Below, one piece after another: positions 1-7,530 of a DNA stretch of 64,000 nt (the stretch's first letter is position 1; each line of letters opens with the position of its first letter). The notes below the pieces were generated by a model that worked only from the letters and a program-made list of their open reading frames with translations, made no database searches and had not been told where the DNA came from. Position numbers and translations under genes: made by a program. The DNA comes from Eubacterium sp. ER2 (GTDB lineage Bacteria; Bacillota; Clostridia; Lachnospirales; Lachnospiraceae), in NCBI RefSeq assembly GCF_000765215.1, contig NZ_JPJE01000018.1, positions 124,001-188,000 on the forward strand, read 5' to 3'.

Positions 1-579
1 TACGATCACTTTCAGAGATCCATTTTCCAGTGGGCGAAAGAGTTTCCCCGCATCACCTACATCCTGTCCGGTGATGTGAAGGAGGCAGTGCCGTCCTCCG
101 CTCCAAAGGAGAAGATACATTTCGTGGGATCAGGAGAGAGGCTGCGGATTGGAGACGGAGAGGGCACATTTCTTGTGGAGACCCTGCGGTCTACAGATGA
201 GGGCGTGGCCTTTGTGGTGGAGACTGAGGGACGGACTATCTATCACGCGGGGGATCTGAACTGGTGGCACTGGGAGGAGGAGACCGACAGGTACAACCAG
301 CTTATGAAGAAGGCCTATCAGAAGGAGATCGGAAAGCTGGAGGGGCTGCACATTGACGCCGCCTTTGTCCCCCTGGACCCAAGGCTTGGGAAGGAGTATT
401 ACTGGGGACTGGACTGGTTTATGCGCCATACGGATACAGATATCGTGTTCCCTATGCACATGCAGGGACAGTACGGTCTGTACGAACGGCTGATGGAGGA
501 GAAAACGTCAGTCGGCTACAGAGACAGAGTGGCCCACATCACAGGGGAGGGCCAGGTCTTTACATTTGACAAAATCTGA
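1..579 (+). CDS. MBL-fold metallo-hydrolase, 3' part (5' end outside window)
   Basis: The reading frame is open from base 1 and ends at TGA 577-579, so only the last 192 residues are present. The frame reads YDHFQRSIFQWAKEFPRITY before the first internal Met at base 76, so that Met is not the true start. The segment YHAGDLNWWHWEEE carries the His-x-Gly-Asp metal-binding motif of metallo-beta-lactamase-fold hydrolases, and the later PMHMQGQYG supplies the C-terminal His. The layout resembles the UlaG/YycJ-like cytoplasmic hydrolases. The N-terminal HxHxDH motif would lie upstream of the window. The substrate cannot be inferred. rnhA follows after 19 bases on the same strand. Confidence 0.85.
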   Translation, partial: YDHFQRSIFQWAKEFPRITYILSGDVKEAVPSSAPKEKIHFVGSGERLRIGDGEGTFLVETLRSTDEGVAFVVETEGRTIYHAGDLNWWHWEEETDRYNQLMKKAYQKEIGKLEGLHIDAAFVPLDPRLGKEYYWGLDWFMRHTDTDIVFPMHMQGQYGLYERLMEEKTSVGYRDRVAHITGEGQVFTFDKI

Positions 580-598
580 CACGGGAGCTTAAAAATTT

Positions 599-1084
599 AT
601 GCAGGTAAGGATATACACAGACGGGGCGGCAAGGGGCAATCCGGACGGACCGGGAGGCTATGGGGCCGTCCTTGAATATGTGGACACAAAGGGGCAGCTC
701 CACACGAGGGAGCTGTCCCAGGGATACAAGAAGACCACCAACAACCGGATGGAGCTGATGGCGGTGATCGCCGCGCTGGAGGCGCTGAACAGGCCCTGCA
801 GTGTGGAGCTCTACTCAGACTCCAAGTATGTGGTGGATGCCTTTAATCAGAACTGGATCGGCGGCTGGCTGAAAAAGGGCTGGAAGAGGGGCAAGAATGA
901 GCCGGTGAAGAATGTGGACCTCTGGCAGCGGCTTTTGAAGGCAAAAGAGCCTCACCAGGTCCGGTTCATCTGGGTGAAGGGCCACGACGGCCATCCCCAG
1001 AACGAGAGGTGCGATACCCTGGCCACTACAGCGGCGGACGGGAAGGACCTGATCGAGGATACGGGGCTTGCCAGAAATTCATAA
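599..1084 (+). CDS. rnhA: Ribonuclease HI
   Basis: A 161-residue cytoplasmic enzyme that cuts the RNA strand of RNA/DNA hybrids. The four catalytic carboxylates are in place: Asp8 in [10 protein letters not shown], Glu52 in NNRMELMAV, Asp74 in LYSDSKYV and Asp139 in NERCDTLA. His129 lies in the flexible [10 protein letters not shown] loop, and the basic handle [11 protein letters not shown] is present, so this is the full bacterial type HI. The start has only a modest GGGAGC sequence 11 bases upstream. The rnpB promoter lies inside the last codons of this gene. Confidence 0.97.
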   Translation: MQVRIYTDGAARGNPDGPGGYGAVLEYVDTKGQLHTRELSQGYKKTTNNRMELMAVIAALEALNRPCSVELYSDSKYVVDAFNQNWIGGWLKKGWKRGKNEPVKNVDLWQRLLKAKEPHQVRFIWVKGHDGHPQNERCDTLATTAADGKDLIEDTGLARNS

Positions 1085-1096
1085 TTGTGATAAAAT
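1068..1096 (+). promoter_or_regulatory. Promoter of rnpB
   Basis: TTGCCA at 1068-1073 and TAAAAT at 1091-1096 are separated by exactly 17 bases. The predicted start near 1103 is a few bases before the first paired base of the RNase P RNA at 1111. The -35 element lies within the rnhA coding end. Confidence 0.75.
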
Positions 1097-1110
1097 CGAA
1101 ATTCGTGAGA

Positions 1111-1458
1111 CCAGGTATAACAGGTGATCGCGGCTGCATATGCCGAAAGGCAGCAGGTGAGGAAAGTCCGGGCTTCACAGGGCAGGATGCCGGATAACGT
1201 CCGGTGGAGGCAACTCCAAGGCCAGTGCAACAGAAATGTACCGCCGGGATCTTCCCGGTAAGGGTGGAAGGGCAGTGTAAGAGACTACCGCCCTCCTGGT
1301 AACAGGAGGGGCACATGTAAACCCCATCCGAAGCAAGACCGGAACGAGACAATGCGGCGGCCCGCCGCGTCTCAGGTTGGTCGCTTGAGCCTGCCGGTGA
1401 CGGCAGGCCTAGATAGATGATCACCCAACGACATAACCCGGCTTATCGTTATGCCTGG
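1111..1458 (+). ncRNA. rnpB: RNase P RNA, class A (M1-type)
   Basis: This is the catalytic RNA that matures tRNA 5' ends. The ends pair to form helix P1: CCAGGTATAAC at the 5' end with GTTATGCCTGG at the 3' end. The universally conserved GAGGAAAGTCCGGGC segment lies near 1160-1175, the ACAGAAA element near 1228, and the AGATAGATGATC segment near the 3' end (1411-1423). The order and spacing fit the bacterial class A fold with a total length of about 348 bases. The short reading frames over this region are not genes. Confidence 0.96.
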
Positions 1459-1482
1459 TTTTACACAATTACGACAATTGTT

Positions 1483-1525
1483 AATTCCAGACGTAACACT
1501 TTTAAAAAGTATTACGTCTGGAATT
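1483..1525. repeat. Near-perfect 19-bp inverted repeat
   Basis: The arms AATTCCAGACGTAACACTT (1483-1501) and its complement at 1507-1525 match at 18 of 19 positions, with a 5-base loop. It lies just after rnpB, has no T-run of its own, and is followed by a separate terminator. It could be a small palindromic repeat element or an RNA hairpin. Confidence 0.75.
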
Positions 1526-1560
1526 CATATAACTGGTGTATAAATGTGTACGACTATGAG

Positions 1561-1589
1561 AAAAAAGACTGCGTTTGCAGTCTTTTTTT
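1561..1589 (+). terminator. Rho-independent terminator after rnpB
   Basis: A 12-bp stem of AAAAAAGACTGC with its complement, loop GTTT, running straight into seven T residues. The A-rich left side means it can also work on the other strand. Confidence 0.85.
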
Positions 1590-1660
1590 GTTGATAACAC
1601 ACAATATATTATGATACAAATTTCACAAAAATCGGGGGCGGATTATAGTAAAGATGACGA

Positions 1661-1694
1661 TTGACAAAATTATAACGATGAGATATAGTTATAA
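1661..1694 (+). promoter_or_regulatory. Promoter of hypE-hypD with an overlapping dyad
   Basis: TTGACA at 1661-1666, a 17-base spacer and TATAGT at 1684-1689 form a near-consensus sigma-A promoter. A 7-bp inverted repeat, TTATAAC (1670-1676) and GTTATAA (1688-1694), brackets the -10 region and looks like a repressor site. AACGAT recurs at 1674, 1696 and 1726. The motif differs from the TGTATACA sites of the nearby GntR gene. Confidence 0.7.
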
Positions 1695-1756
1695 CAACGA
1701 TTAGACTAAAGTTCAAACGATGGTTTATACAGCAGAAACATGTACAGGAGAGTGCG

Positions 1757-2665
1757 ATGAAAAATATAACAAACATACAGAAGTTTTCCATCCACGACGG
1801 CGACGGGATACGGACGACAGTTTTTTTCAAGGGGTGTCCGCTGAAATGCGAGTGGTGCCATAACCCGGAGACCCAGAGATTTGAAAAGGAAATGCAGGTA
1901 GACAGGGAAAAATGCACAGGGTGCGGCACCTGTCAGGCCGTCTGTCCGGCAGGTGCGGTACATATGGAGGAAGGGCAGCCTGTCCTGGAAGCGGAAGCCT
2001 GTACACTCTGCGGGAAATGTGTGAATTTCTGCCCGGCAGGGATCCGGGAGATCGTGGGGCAGGAGTATTCAGTCAAAGATCTGGTAGGAGAGCTGATGAA
2101 GGATCAGATGTTTTACGAGGAGTCCGGCGGCGGGGTGACCTTTTCCGGCGGAGAGGTCATGGCCATGGATATGGACTTTATCCTTGCGGCGGCAAAAGAG
2201 CTGAAGAAGCAGGATGTGTCCCTCACCATAGATACCTGCGGCTATGTGCCCTACGAGAGATTTCAGGAAATCCTCCCCTATGTGGACACCTTCCTCTACG
2301 ATGTGAAGGTGATGGATCCGGAGCTCCATAAAAAATATATCGGAACTGACAACAGGCTGATTCTTGACAACCTGGTCCGCCTTGCGCGGGACGGGGCGAG
2401 GATTTACATACGAATTCCCACGGTGAAGGAGGTCAATGGGAACGAGCGGAATATGAAGGAGACCATTGCGTTTCTCCAGGAACACGATATCCATCCGGCA
2501 CAGATCAATCTGCTGCCCTACCACGATACGGGAAGCGGAAAGTACAGAAAGCTGGATATGGAATATAAAGGCACAGATCTGCACGCGCCAGACAGAGAAG
2601 AGATGGAAGCGCTGGCAGCGCTCTTTGCAGACGCAGGTTTTAAAAACACCAAAATAGGAGGGTAA
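1757..2665 (+). CDS. hypE: Glycyl radical enzyme activase (HypD-activating, radical SAM)
   Basis: A 302-residue radical SAM protein that installs the glycyl radical on its partner enzyme, here the adjacent HypD. The SAM-cluster motif CxxxCxxC is C27, C31 and C34 in FKGCPLKCEWCHNPE. Two extra 4Fe-4S sites, C53/C56/C59/C63 and C82/C85/C88/C92, form the ferredoxin-like insert found in activases of dehydratase-type glycyl radical enzymes but absent from PflA. SGGE near residue 130 contacts SAM. AGGAG lies 6 bases before the ATG. The stop is 4 bases before the hypD start and the hypD ribosome site lies inside this gene, so the two are translationally coupled. Assignment to HypD rests on the partner. 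Confidence 0.93.
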   Translation: MKNITNIQKFSIHDGDGIRTTVFFKGCPLKCEWCHNPETQRFEKEMQVDREKCTGCGTCQAVCPAGAVHMEEGQPVLEAEACTLCGKCVNFCPAGIREIVGQEYSVKDLVGELMKDQMFYEESGGGVTFSGGEVMAMDMDFILAAAKELKKQDVSLTIDTCGYVPYERFQEILPYVDTFLYDVKVMDPELHKKYIGTDNRLILDNLVRLARDGARIYIRIPTVKEVNGNERNMKETIAFLQEHDIHPAQINLLPYHDTGSGKYRKLDMEYKGTDLHAPDREEMEALAALFADAGFKNTKIGG

Positions 2666-2669
2666 AAGG

Positions 2670-5048
2670 ATGGCAAAATTGCGTGGCATGAACGAAAGGA
2701 TCCAGAAGCTCAGGGAGATCAGCGTGAACACACCGGTTCACATCGATCTTGAGAGGGCGAAGATCGAGACAGATTTCTACAAGGAAAATGACGGGAAATA
2801 TTCCATTCCGGTTATGCGAGCCATGACGCTGAAGGAGTATTTCTCCAAAAAGACGCTGTACCTTGGAGACGGGGAGCTGATCGTCGGGGAAAAGGGAAAG
2901 GATCCCCAGGCATCCCCCACATTTCCGGAGCTGTGCTGCCACAGCGAGGAGGATATGATCGTCATGAGCGAGAGGGAGCTCGTGTCCTTCAAGACGACAG
3001 AGGAGGACCGCAAGCTCCAGCGAGAGGAGATCATCCCCTACTGGACAGGGCGCAGCATGAGAGAAAAGCTCCTCTCCAGGATGACCCCGGAGTGGCATGA
3101 CTGCTACGAGGCTGGCATGTTCACGGAATTTATGGAGCAGAGAGGCCCGGGACATACCTGCGGCGGAGAGCAGGTGTTCACCACCGGCTATATGGAGTAC
3201 AAAGAGAAGATTAAAAAGACCATGGATGCCCTGGACTACATGAACGATCCGGACGCTGTCGACAAATGTGAGGAGCTCAAGGCCATGGACATTGCCTGCG
3301 ACGCTGTCATCATCCTGGGTGAGCGCTACCACAGCCTGGCTCTTGAGATGGCGCAGAAGGAGGAGGATGAGACCAGGAAGGCTGAGCTGCTCCAGATCGC
3401 TGCCAACCTGGAGGTAGTTCCTGCCCACAGGCCCCAGACCTACTGGCAGGCAATCCAGCTCTACTGGTTCACGCACCTCGCGGTCACAACAGAGCTGAAT
3501 CCATGGGACGCTTTCAGCCCTGGAAGACTGGATCAGCACCTGTACCCGTACTATGAGAGGGACGTGGAGGCAGGCATCCTGGACGATGAGAAGGCCCTCG
3601 AGCTTCTGGAGTGCCTGTGGGTGAAATTCTACAACCAGCCGGCGCCTGTAAAGGTGGGTATCACGCTGAAGGAGAGCGCTACCTACACGGATTTTGCCAA
3701 TATCAACACTGGCGGCGTGACGCCTGACGGCCGCAATGGAGTCAATAATGTCAGCTATCTGATCCTGGACTGCATGGACGAGATGAAGCTGGTGCAGCCC
3801 AACTCCAATGTGACTATCAGCAAGAAGACGCCCGCCAAATTCCTGAAGAGAGCCTGCGAGATTTCAAGGAAGGGCTGGGGACAGCCCGCCTTCTACAACA
3901 CGGAGGCCCAGATTATGGAGCTTGTCAATGCCGGCAAGAAGCTGGAGGACGCCAGAAGGGGCGGCTCCTCGGGGTGCGTGGAGACAGGTGCCTGGGGAAG
4001 CGAAGCCTACATCCTGACCGGATACCTGAATATTCCCAAGGTGTTCCAGCTCACGCTGTTCAACGGCTTTGACCAGTACAGCGGAAAGCAGATCGGTCTG
4101 AAGCTGGGCTATGCCAGGGATTTCAAGACCTACGACGAGCTCTGGGATGCCTTCAAGAAGCAGCTGGAGTATATCGTGGACGTAAAGATACGAGGCAACA
4201 ATGTGATTGAGGAGCTGTACGCCAAGGAGATGCCGGCCCCCTGTCTGTCTGTTGTGACAAACGACTGCATCTCCAACGCGAAGGACTACAATGCAGGCGG
4301 CGCCAGATACAACACAAACTACATCCAGGGCGTGGGAATCGGCACAGTCACCGACTGTATCGCAGCTGTAAAATACAATGTCTACGACAAGAAAAACTTT
4401 ACCATGGAGGAGCTCATTGAGGCCATGGAGCACGACTATGAGGGCTATGACGCCATTTACCGCATGGTTCATGACAGGACTCCGAAATACGGCAATGATG
4501 ACGACTACGCGGACAGCATCATGCAGGATGTGTTTGAGCTCTACAGGAGCACCATCACAGGCCGCCCGAACATGAAGGGCGGAAAGTACGGCGTAGATAT
4601 GCTGCCCACAACCTGCCATGTGTACTTTGGGGATGTGATCCTGGCAACACCCAATGGCAGAAAGGCCCACAAGCCTGTATCAGAGGGCATTTCTCCGGAG
4701 AAATCCGCAGACACCAACGGCCCCACAGCTGTGATCAAATCCTGCTCCAAGATGGATCATCTGGCGACCGCGGGCACGCTTCTGAACCAGAAGTTTACGC
4801 CTGACGTGGTGGCCGGCGAGGAGGGCCTGAACAATATGGCCAGCCTGATCCGGTCCTACTTCGCCATGGACGGACATCACATCCAGTTTAACGTGGTGGA
4901 CCGCCAGACCCTCATCAATGCCCAGAAGCATCCGGAGGACTATAAAGACCTGATCGTCCGGGTGGCGGGATACAGCGATTTCTTCCGCAATCTGGATAAG
5001 CCTCTGCAGGACGAGATCATCAACCGCACGGAGCAGTCCTTTAATTAA
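2670..5048 (+). CDS. hypD: trans-4-Hydroxy-L-proline dehydratase (glycyl radical enzyme)
   Basis: A 792-residue glycyl radical enzyme that dehydrates trans-4-hydroxy-L-proline to pyrroline-5-carboxylate in the cytoplasm. The thiyl Cys436 and base Glu438 lie in GSSGCVETG, and the radical Gly767 lies in RVAGYSD. Asp280 (NPWDAF) and His162 (PGHT) match, with a constant offset of two, the substrate residues D278 and H160 described for the Clostridioides difficile enzyme (C434, E436, G765). The remainder follows that protein closely as I recall it, and it has the usual length. The activase precedes it and a P5C reductase gene lies nearby, as in known hyd-proline clusters. It is unrelated to the hydrogenase-maturation protein of the same symbol. 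Confidence 0.95.
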   Translation: MAKLRGMNERIQKLREISVNTPVHIDLERAKIETDFYKENDGKYSIPVMRAMTLKEYFSKKTLYLGDGELIVGEKGKDPQASPTFPELCCHSEEDMIVMSERELVSFKTTEEDRKLQREEIIPYWTGRSMREKLLSRMTPEWHDCYEAGMFTEFMEQRGPGHTCGGEQVFTTGYMEYKEKIKKTMDALDYMNDPDAVDKCEELKAMDIACDAVIILGERYHSLALEMAQKEEDETRKAELLQIAANLEVVPAHRPQTYWQAIQLYWFTHLAVTTELNPWDAFSPGRLDQHLYPYYERDVEAGILDDEKALELLECLWVKFYNQPAPVKVGITLKESATYTDFANINTGGVTPDGRNGVNNVSYLILDCMDEMKLVQPNSNVTISKKTPAKFLKRACEISRKGWGQPAFYNTEAQIMELVNAGKKLEDARRGGSSGCVETGAWGSEAYILTGYLNIPKVFQLTLFNGFDQYSGKQIGLKLGYARDFKTYDELWDAFKKQLEYIVDVKIRGNNVIEELYAKEMPAPCLSVVTNDCISNAKDYNAGGARYNTNYIQGVGIGTVTDCIAAVKYNVYDKKNFTMEELIEAMEHDYEGYDAIYRMVHDRTPKYGNDDDYADSIMQDVFELYRSTITGRPNMKGGKYGVDMLPTTCHVYFGDVILATPNGRKAHKPVSEGISPEKSADTNGPTAVIKSCSKMDHLATAGTLLNQKFTPDVVAGEEGLNNMASLIRSYFAMDGHHIQFNVVDRQTLINAQKHPEDYKDLIVRVAGYSDFFRNLDKPLQDEIINRTEQSFN

Positions 5049-5062
5049 GAGTCGAATTGACA

Positions 5063-5092
5063 TTGACAAAATTTGATATTCTGCTATATTAT
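5063..5092 (+). promoter_or_regulatory. Promoter-like sequence directly before the hypD terminator
   Basis: TTGACA at 5063-5068 with TATATT at 5085-5090 (16-base spacer) or TATTAT at 5087-5092 (18-base spacer). Transcripts from here would start about 5098 and meet the terminator at once. Confidence 0.4.
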
Positions 5093-5098
5093 CAAACT

Positions 5099-5142
5099 AA
5101 GGCAAGGAAGTCTGAAATAAATCAGACCAACTTGCCTTTTTT
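5099..5142 (+). terminator. Rho-independent terminator after hypD
   Basis: AGGCAAG pairs with CTTGCCT, enclosing a second stem AGTCTGA with TCAGAC(C), followed by six T residues. A small internal loop separates the two stems. Confidence 0.8.
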
Positions 5143-5244
5143 GTTTTATAAAAAAGTCGGCGTGTATTTTTGAGATAATCGCTTGAACACGCTGGAAATT
5201 GCGCCACAATAGCGGTGGCCTTGCGCTAAGGATAACGGCCTGAA

Positions 5245-5779
5245 ATGGCCGGCTACAGGAGAAGGATGCAGTTGAGAGAGATGAGCCGGGACAGACAGAT
5301 TGTGGAAAAGGATATGGAGACCTTATACCTGGGAAACTTAAAGACTGTGGAGTCTGACCTGACGCTGCCGGATAAGGGAGCGCAGGGATCGGATATCCGA
5401 TGGAGCTCCGGGGAGGAGAGATTTCTCACCAGTTCAGGGAAGGTGACCAGACCTCTGCCCGGGATGGGCAACAGAGAGGTAACGCTGACCGGGACGTTTG
5501 CCTTCGGAGAGATCCGGGAGAAGAAAGAGTACAAGGATAGGAACCTACATGTGGCACGGAGGAGCCCACCATATCGGGTTTGATGTCCACGATGTAGTGA
5601 AGCAGCCGGATGAGGTTGCGCCCGGAATGGTATTCTGCATTGACGTGGGCATCTATCACGAGGAGTGGGGCATCGGCTTCCGACTGGAGGACAACTGCCT
5701 GGTGACAGAGGATGGATGTGAAAATCTGTCCCGTGACATTCCAAGGACGACAGAGGACATAGAAGCGGTCATGAACTAG
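5245..5779 (+). pseudogene. Chimeric remnant: atrophied bacterial Ig domain joined to an aminopeptidase P C-terminus
   Basis: Two unrelated fragments lie end to end in different frames. Frame 1 (ATG 5266 with AGGAGAAGG upstream, stop at 5583) gives about 100 residues with the signature of the atrophied bacterial Ig domain of secreted glycosidases: SDLTLPDKGAQGSDIRWSS, then GKVTRPLPGMGN and EVTLTGTFAFGEI. Frame 2 (about 5549-5779) gives the C-terminal part of an M24 Xaa-Pro aminopeptidase: WHGGAHHIGFDVHD, then GMVFCIDVGIYHEEWGIGFR and LVTEDGCENLS. The metal-binding N-terminal part of the M24 domain is missing and there is no signal peptide, so neither part should be functional. The junction is near 5535-5550. 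Confidence 0.7.
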
Positions 5780-5785
5780 GGAAAT

Positions 5786-6454
5786 CTATTCTCCGGGCTC
5801 TGCGGTATCCTGCTTCATCAGCGCGCAGTCCATGCCGGTAGTAAAGTGGTCGTCCCTGAGGATGGCGTAGGCATTTTCATAATCGCCGGCGCGCATAAGC
5901 TCCACCATCTTTTTCAGGTTTTCATTGGTGCGGTCAATGTCCATGCCGTTCCTGACAGAGAACTGGCCCATGCGGATCAGCTCTGACAGATTGTTCTCGT
6001 ATATCCTGTCAACCCGGCTGTTTTCCAGCACGCTGACGATTTCCATATGCATGGCTGTGTCGGCCACCTCCCAGGCGTAGATGTCGGAGGCGGCGGCACA
6101 CATGCGCACCACCTTTTCCTCGATGCGGAAGGAGTACTCCTCATTTCTGCCGGAGGTAAAGATGAGCCGGAAGGCGGCTCCCTCCAGAAGCTCCCGGAGC
6201 TGGTAGATCTCCCGGATGTCTTTTTCTGTGATTTCTTTTACTGTCATGGATTTATAGTAGTCTGTGACGATGAGCCCCTCTGTCTGCAGCATCCGGATGG
6301 CTGTGCGGACGGGACTGCGGCTCATGCCCAGATCCCGGGCCAGCCGGCTCTCCGTCAGAGTCATGCCCGGCGGGTAGGTCATATTCAGTATATTCGTCTT
6401 GATCGTCTCATAGGCCTGGTCGGCAAGAGAGACACTCTTTTCTTTCTGCGGCAT
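5786..6454 (-). CDS. GntR-family (FadR-type) transcriptional regulator
   Basis: A 222-residue regulator: N-terminal winged helix (about 10-75, with SLADQAYETIKTNIL, LTESRLARDLGMSRSPVR and LQTEGLI) followed by an all-helical FCD effector domain with the metal-ligand-like spacing D..H..H near VADTAMHMEIV. The start MPQKEK is chosen because AAGGAG lies just upstream at 6470; longer versions read through the promoter. It is divergent from proC. A perfect TTTGTATACAAA palindrome overlaps its own promoter and two more TGTATACA copies lie over the proC start, so autoregulation plus control of proC is the likely role. The ligand is unknown; hydroxyproline, proline or P5C are candidates from context. 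Confidence 0.9.
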   Translation of the reverse strand: MPQKEKSVSLADQAYETIKTNILNMTYPPGMTLTESRLARDLGMSRSPVRTAIRMLQTEGLIVTDYYKSMTVKEITEKDIREIYQLRELLEGAAFRLIFTSGRNEEYSFRIEEKVVRMCAAASDIYAWEVADTAMHMEIVSVLENSRVDRIYENNLSELIRMGQFSVRNGMDIDRTNENLKKMVELMRAGDYENAYAILRDDHFTTGMDCALMKQDTAEPGE

Positions 6455-6481
6455 GAAAATCCAACTCCTTGTATTAAGATC

Positions 6482-6495
6482 ATTTGTATACAAAT
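6482..6495. promoter_or_regulatory. GntR operator O1
   Basis: The perfect 14-bp palindrome ATTTGTATACAAAT abuts the -10 of the regulator's own promoter (minus strand TATAAT at 6499-6494, with TTGCCT at 6522-6517 and a 17-base spacer). It suits autorepression. Confidence 0.75.
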
Positions 6496-6522
6496 TATAA
6501 CGTGAAAAAAAGCGACAGGCAA
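6494..6522 (-). promoter_or_regulatory. Promoter of the GntR regulator gene
   Basis: On the minus strand TTGCCT (6522-6517), a 17-base spacer and a perfect TATAAT (6499-6494). Transcription would start about 6487, inside operator O1. Confidence 0.7.
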
Positions 6523-6534
6523 TAGCTCTTTTCC

Positions 6535-6563
6535 TTGACAGAGGGAATAGGGGATGGTATATT
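6535..6563 (+). promoter_or_regulatory. Promoter of proC
   Basis: TTGACA (6535-6540), 17 bases, TATATT (6558-6563). The predicted start near 6570 is followed at once by the two downstream GntR operators. Confidence 0.75.
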
Positions 6564-6573
6564 ATAAACAAAA

Positions 6574-6601
6574 TTGTATACAAATTTAAATAATGTATAC
6601 A
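6574..6601. promoter_or_regulatory. GntR operators O2 and O3
   Basis: TTGTATACAA (6574-6583) and ATGTATACAA (core 6594-6601) share the core of O1. Their centres are 19 bases apart. Both lie just after the proC transcription start, where a bound repressor would block transcription. Confidence 0.7.
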
Positions 6602-6621
6602 AACAAGAGGAGGATATAAGG

Positions 6622-7416
6622 ATGAAACTTGGATTTATCGGGACAGGAAATATGGCTACCGCTATGATGGGAGGGATTATTGAAAATCACATCGCTTCCC
6701 CGGAGGAGATCATCGGCGCGGATCCATTTGCGCCAGGGCGTGAGAGAGTAAAAGAGAAATACGGTATCCGGGTGACTGCGGACAACAATGAGGTCGTGAA
6801 AAACGCCGAGGTCGTTATTCTCTCTGTAAAGCCCCAGTTTTATGCGGACGTGATCGCGGGGATCAGAGACGATGTGACGGACAGCCACCTGATCATCACC
6901 ATTGCGCCCGGAAAGACGCTGTCCTGGCTGGCGGATCAGTTCCAGAAGCCGGTGAAGATCGTGCGCACCATGCCGAACACGCCGGCCATGGTGGGAGAGG
7001 GCATGACAGGAGCCTGCAAAAACGCCTATGTGACAGATGAGGATATGGAGAAGGCACTCTCCATCCTGAACGGATTTGGCAAGGCGGAGCTGATCCCAGA
7101 GCAAATGATGGACGCCGTCGTGGCGGTCAGCGGAAGTTCACCGGCCTATGTGTTCGTGATGATCGAGGCCATGGCGGACGCGGCCGTATCCGGCGGAATT
7201 CCCAGAAGCCAGGCTTACAAATTCGCGGCGCAGGCTGTGCTGGGAAGCGCGAAGATGGTGCTCGAGACTGGCAAGCATCCGGGTGAGCTGAAGGATATGG
7301 TGTGCTCACCGGCCGGGACGACCATCGAGGCGGTCCGCGTGTTGGAGGAGAAGGGCTTTAGGAGCGCCATCATCGAGGCTATGAAAAAATGTGAGGAGAT
7401 ATCTAAAAGTCTGTAA
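6622..7416 (+). CDS. proC: Pyrroline-5-carboxylate reductase
   Basis: A 264-residue NAD(P)H enzyme that reduces pyrroline-5-carboxylate to L-proline, the step after HypD. The Rossmann motif GFIGTGNMATAM opens the protein, SVKPQ and MPNTPAMVGEG follow, and the family signature region VSGSSPAYVF with the C-terminal SPAGTTIEAV covers the active site. The start MKLGFIG is preceded by AGAGGAGG (6607-6614); the upstream Met codons overlap the operators. It has its own regulated promoter and a strong terminator, so it is a single-gene unit. In known hydroxyproline users proC sits next to hypD, which supports a catabolic role in addition to proline synthesis. Confidence 0.96.
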   Translation: MKLGFIGTGNMATAMMGGIIENHIASPEEIIGADPFAPGRERVKEKYGIRVTADNNEVVKNAEVVILSVKPQFYADVIAGIRDDVTDSHLIITIAPGKTLSWLADQFQKPVKIVRTMPNTPAMVGEGMTGACKNAYVTDEDMEKALSILNGFGKAELIPEQMMDAVVAVSGSSPAYVFVMIEAMADAAVSGGIPRSQAYKFAAQAVLGSAKMVLETGKHPGELKDMVCSPAGTTIEAVRVLEEKGFRSAIIEAMKKCEEISKSL

Positions 7417-7447
7417 GAGCAGTGTCTGTGGAAGCTCACGGCAGCAG

Positions 7448-7480
7448 GGCGGAGGTTTTCGTTTTCCTCCGCCTTTTTTT
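7448..7480 (+). terminator. Terminator after proC
   Basis: GGCGGAGG (7448-7455) pairs with CCTCCGCC (7466-7473), followed by seven T residues. Confidence 0.9.
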
Positions 7481-7530
7481 GTGCTAAAATAGAAAAGTAT
7501 ATAATAATGAATGAAATAGGTGACAAAGCT

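Noticed and set aside
2670-5048. Pyruvate formate-lyase or choline trimethylamine-lyase identity for the glycyl radical enzyme
   Set aside because: The active-site sequence GCVETG with D280 and H162 matches hydroxyproline dehydratase; PFL has a Cys-Cys pair and a different activase without the ferredoxin insert.
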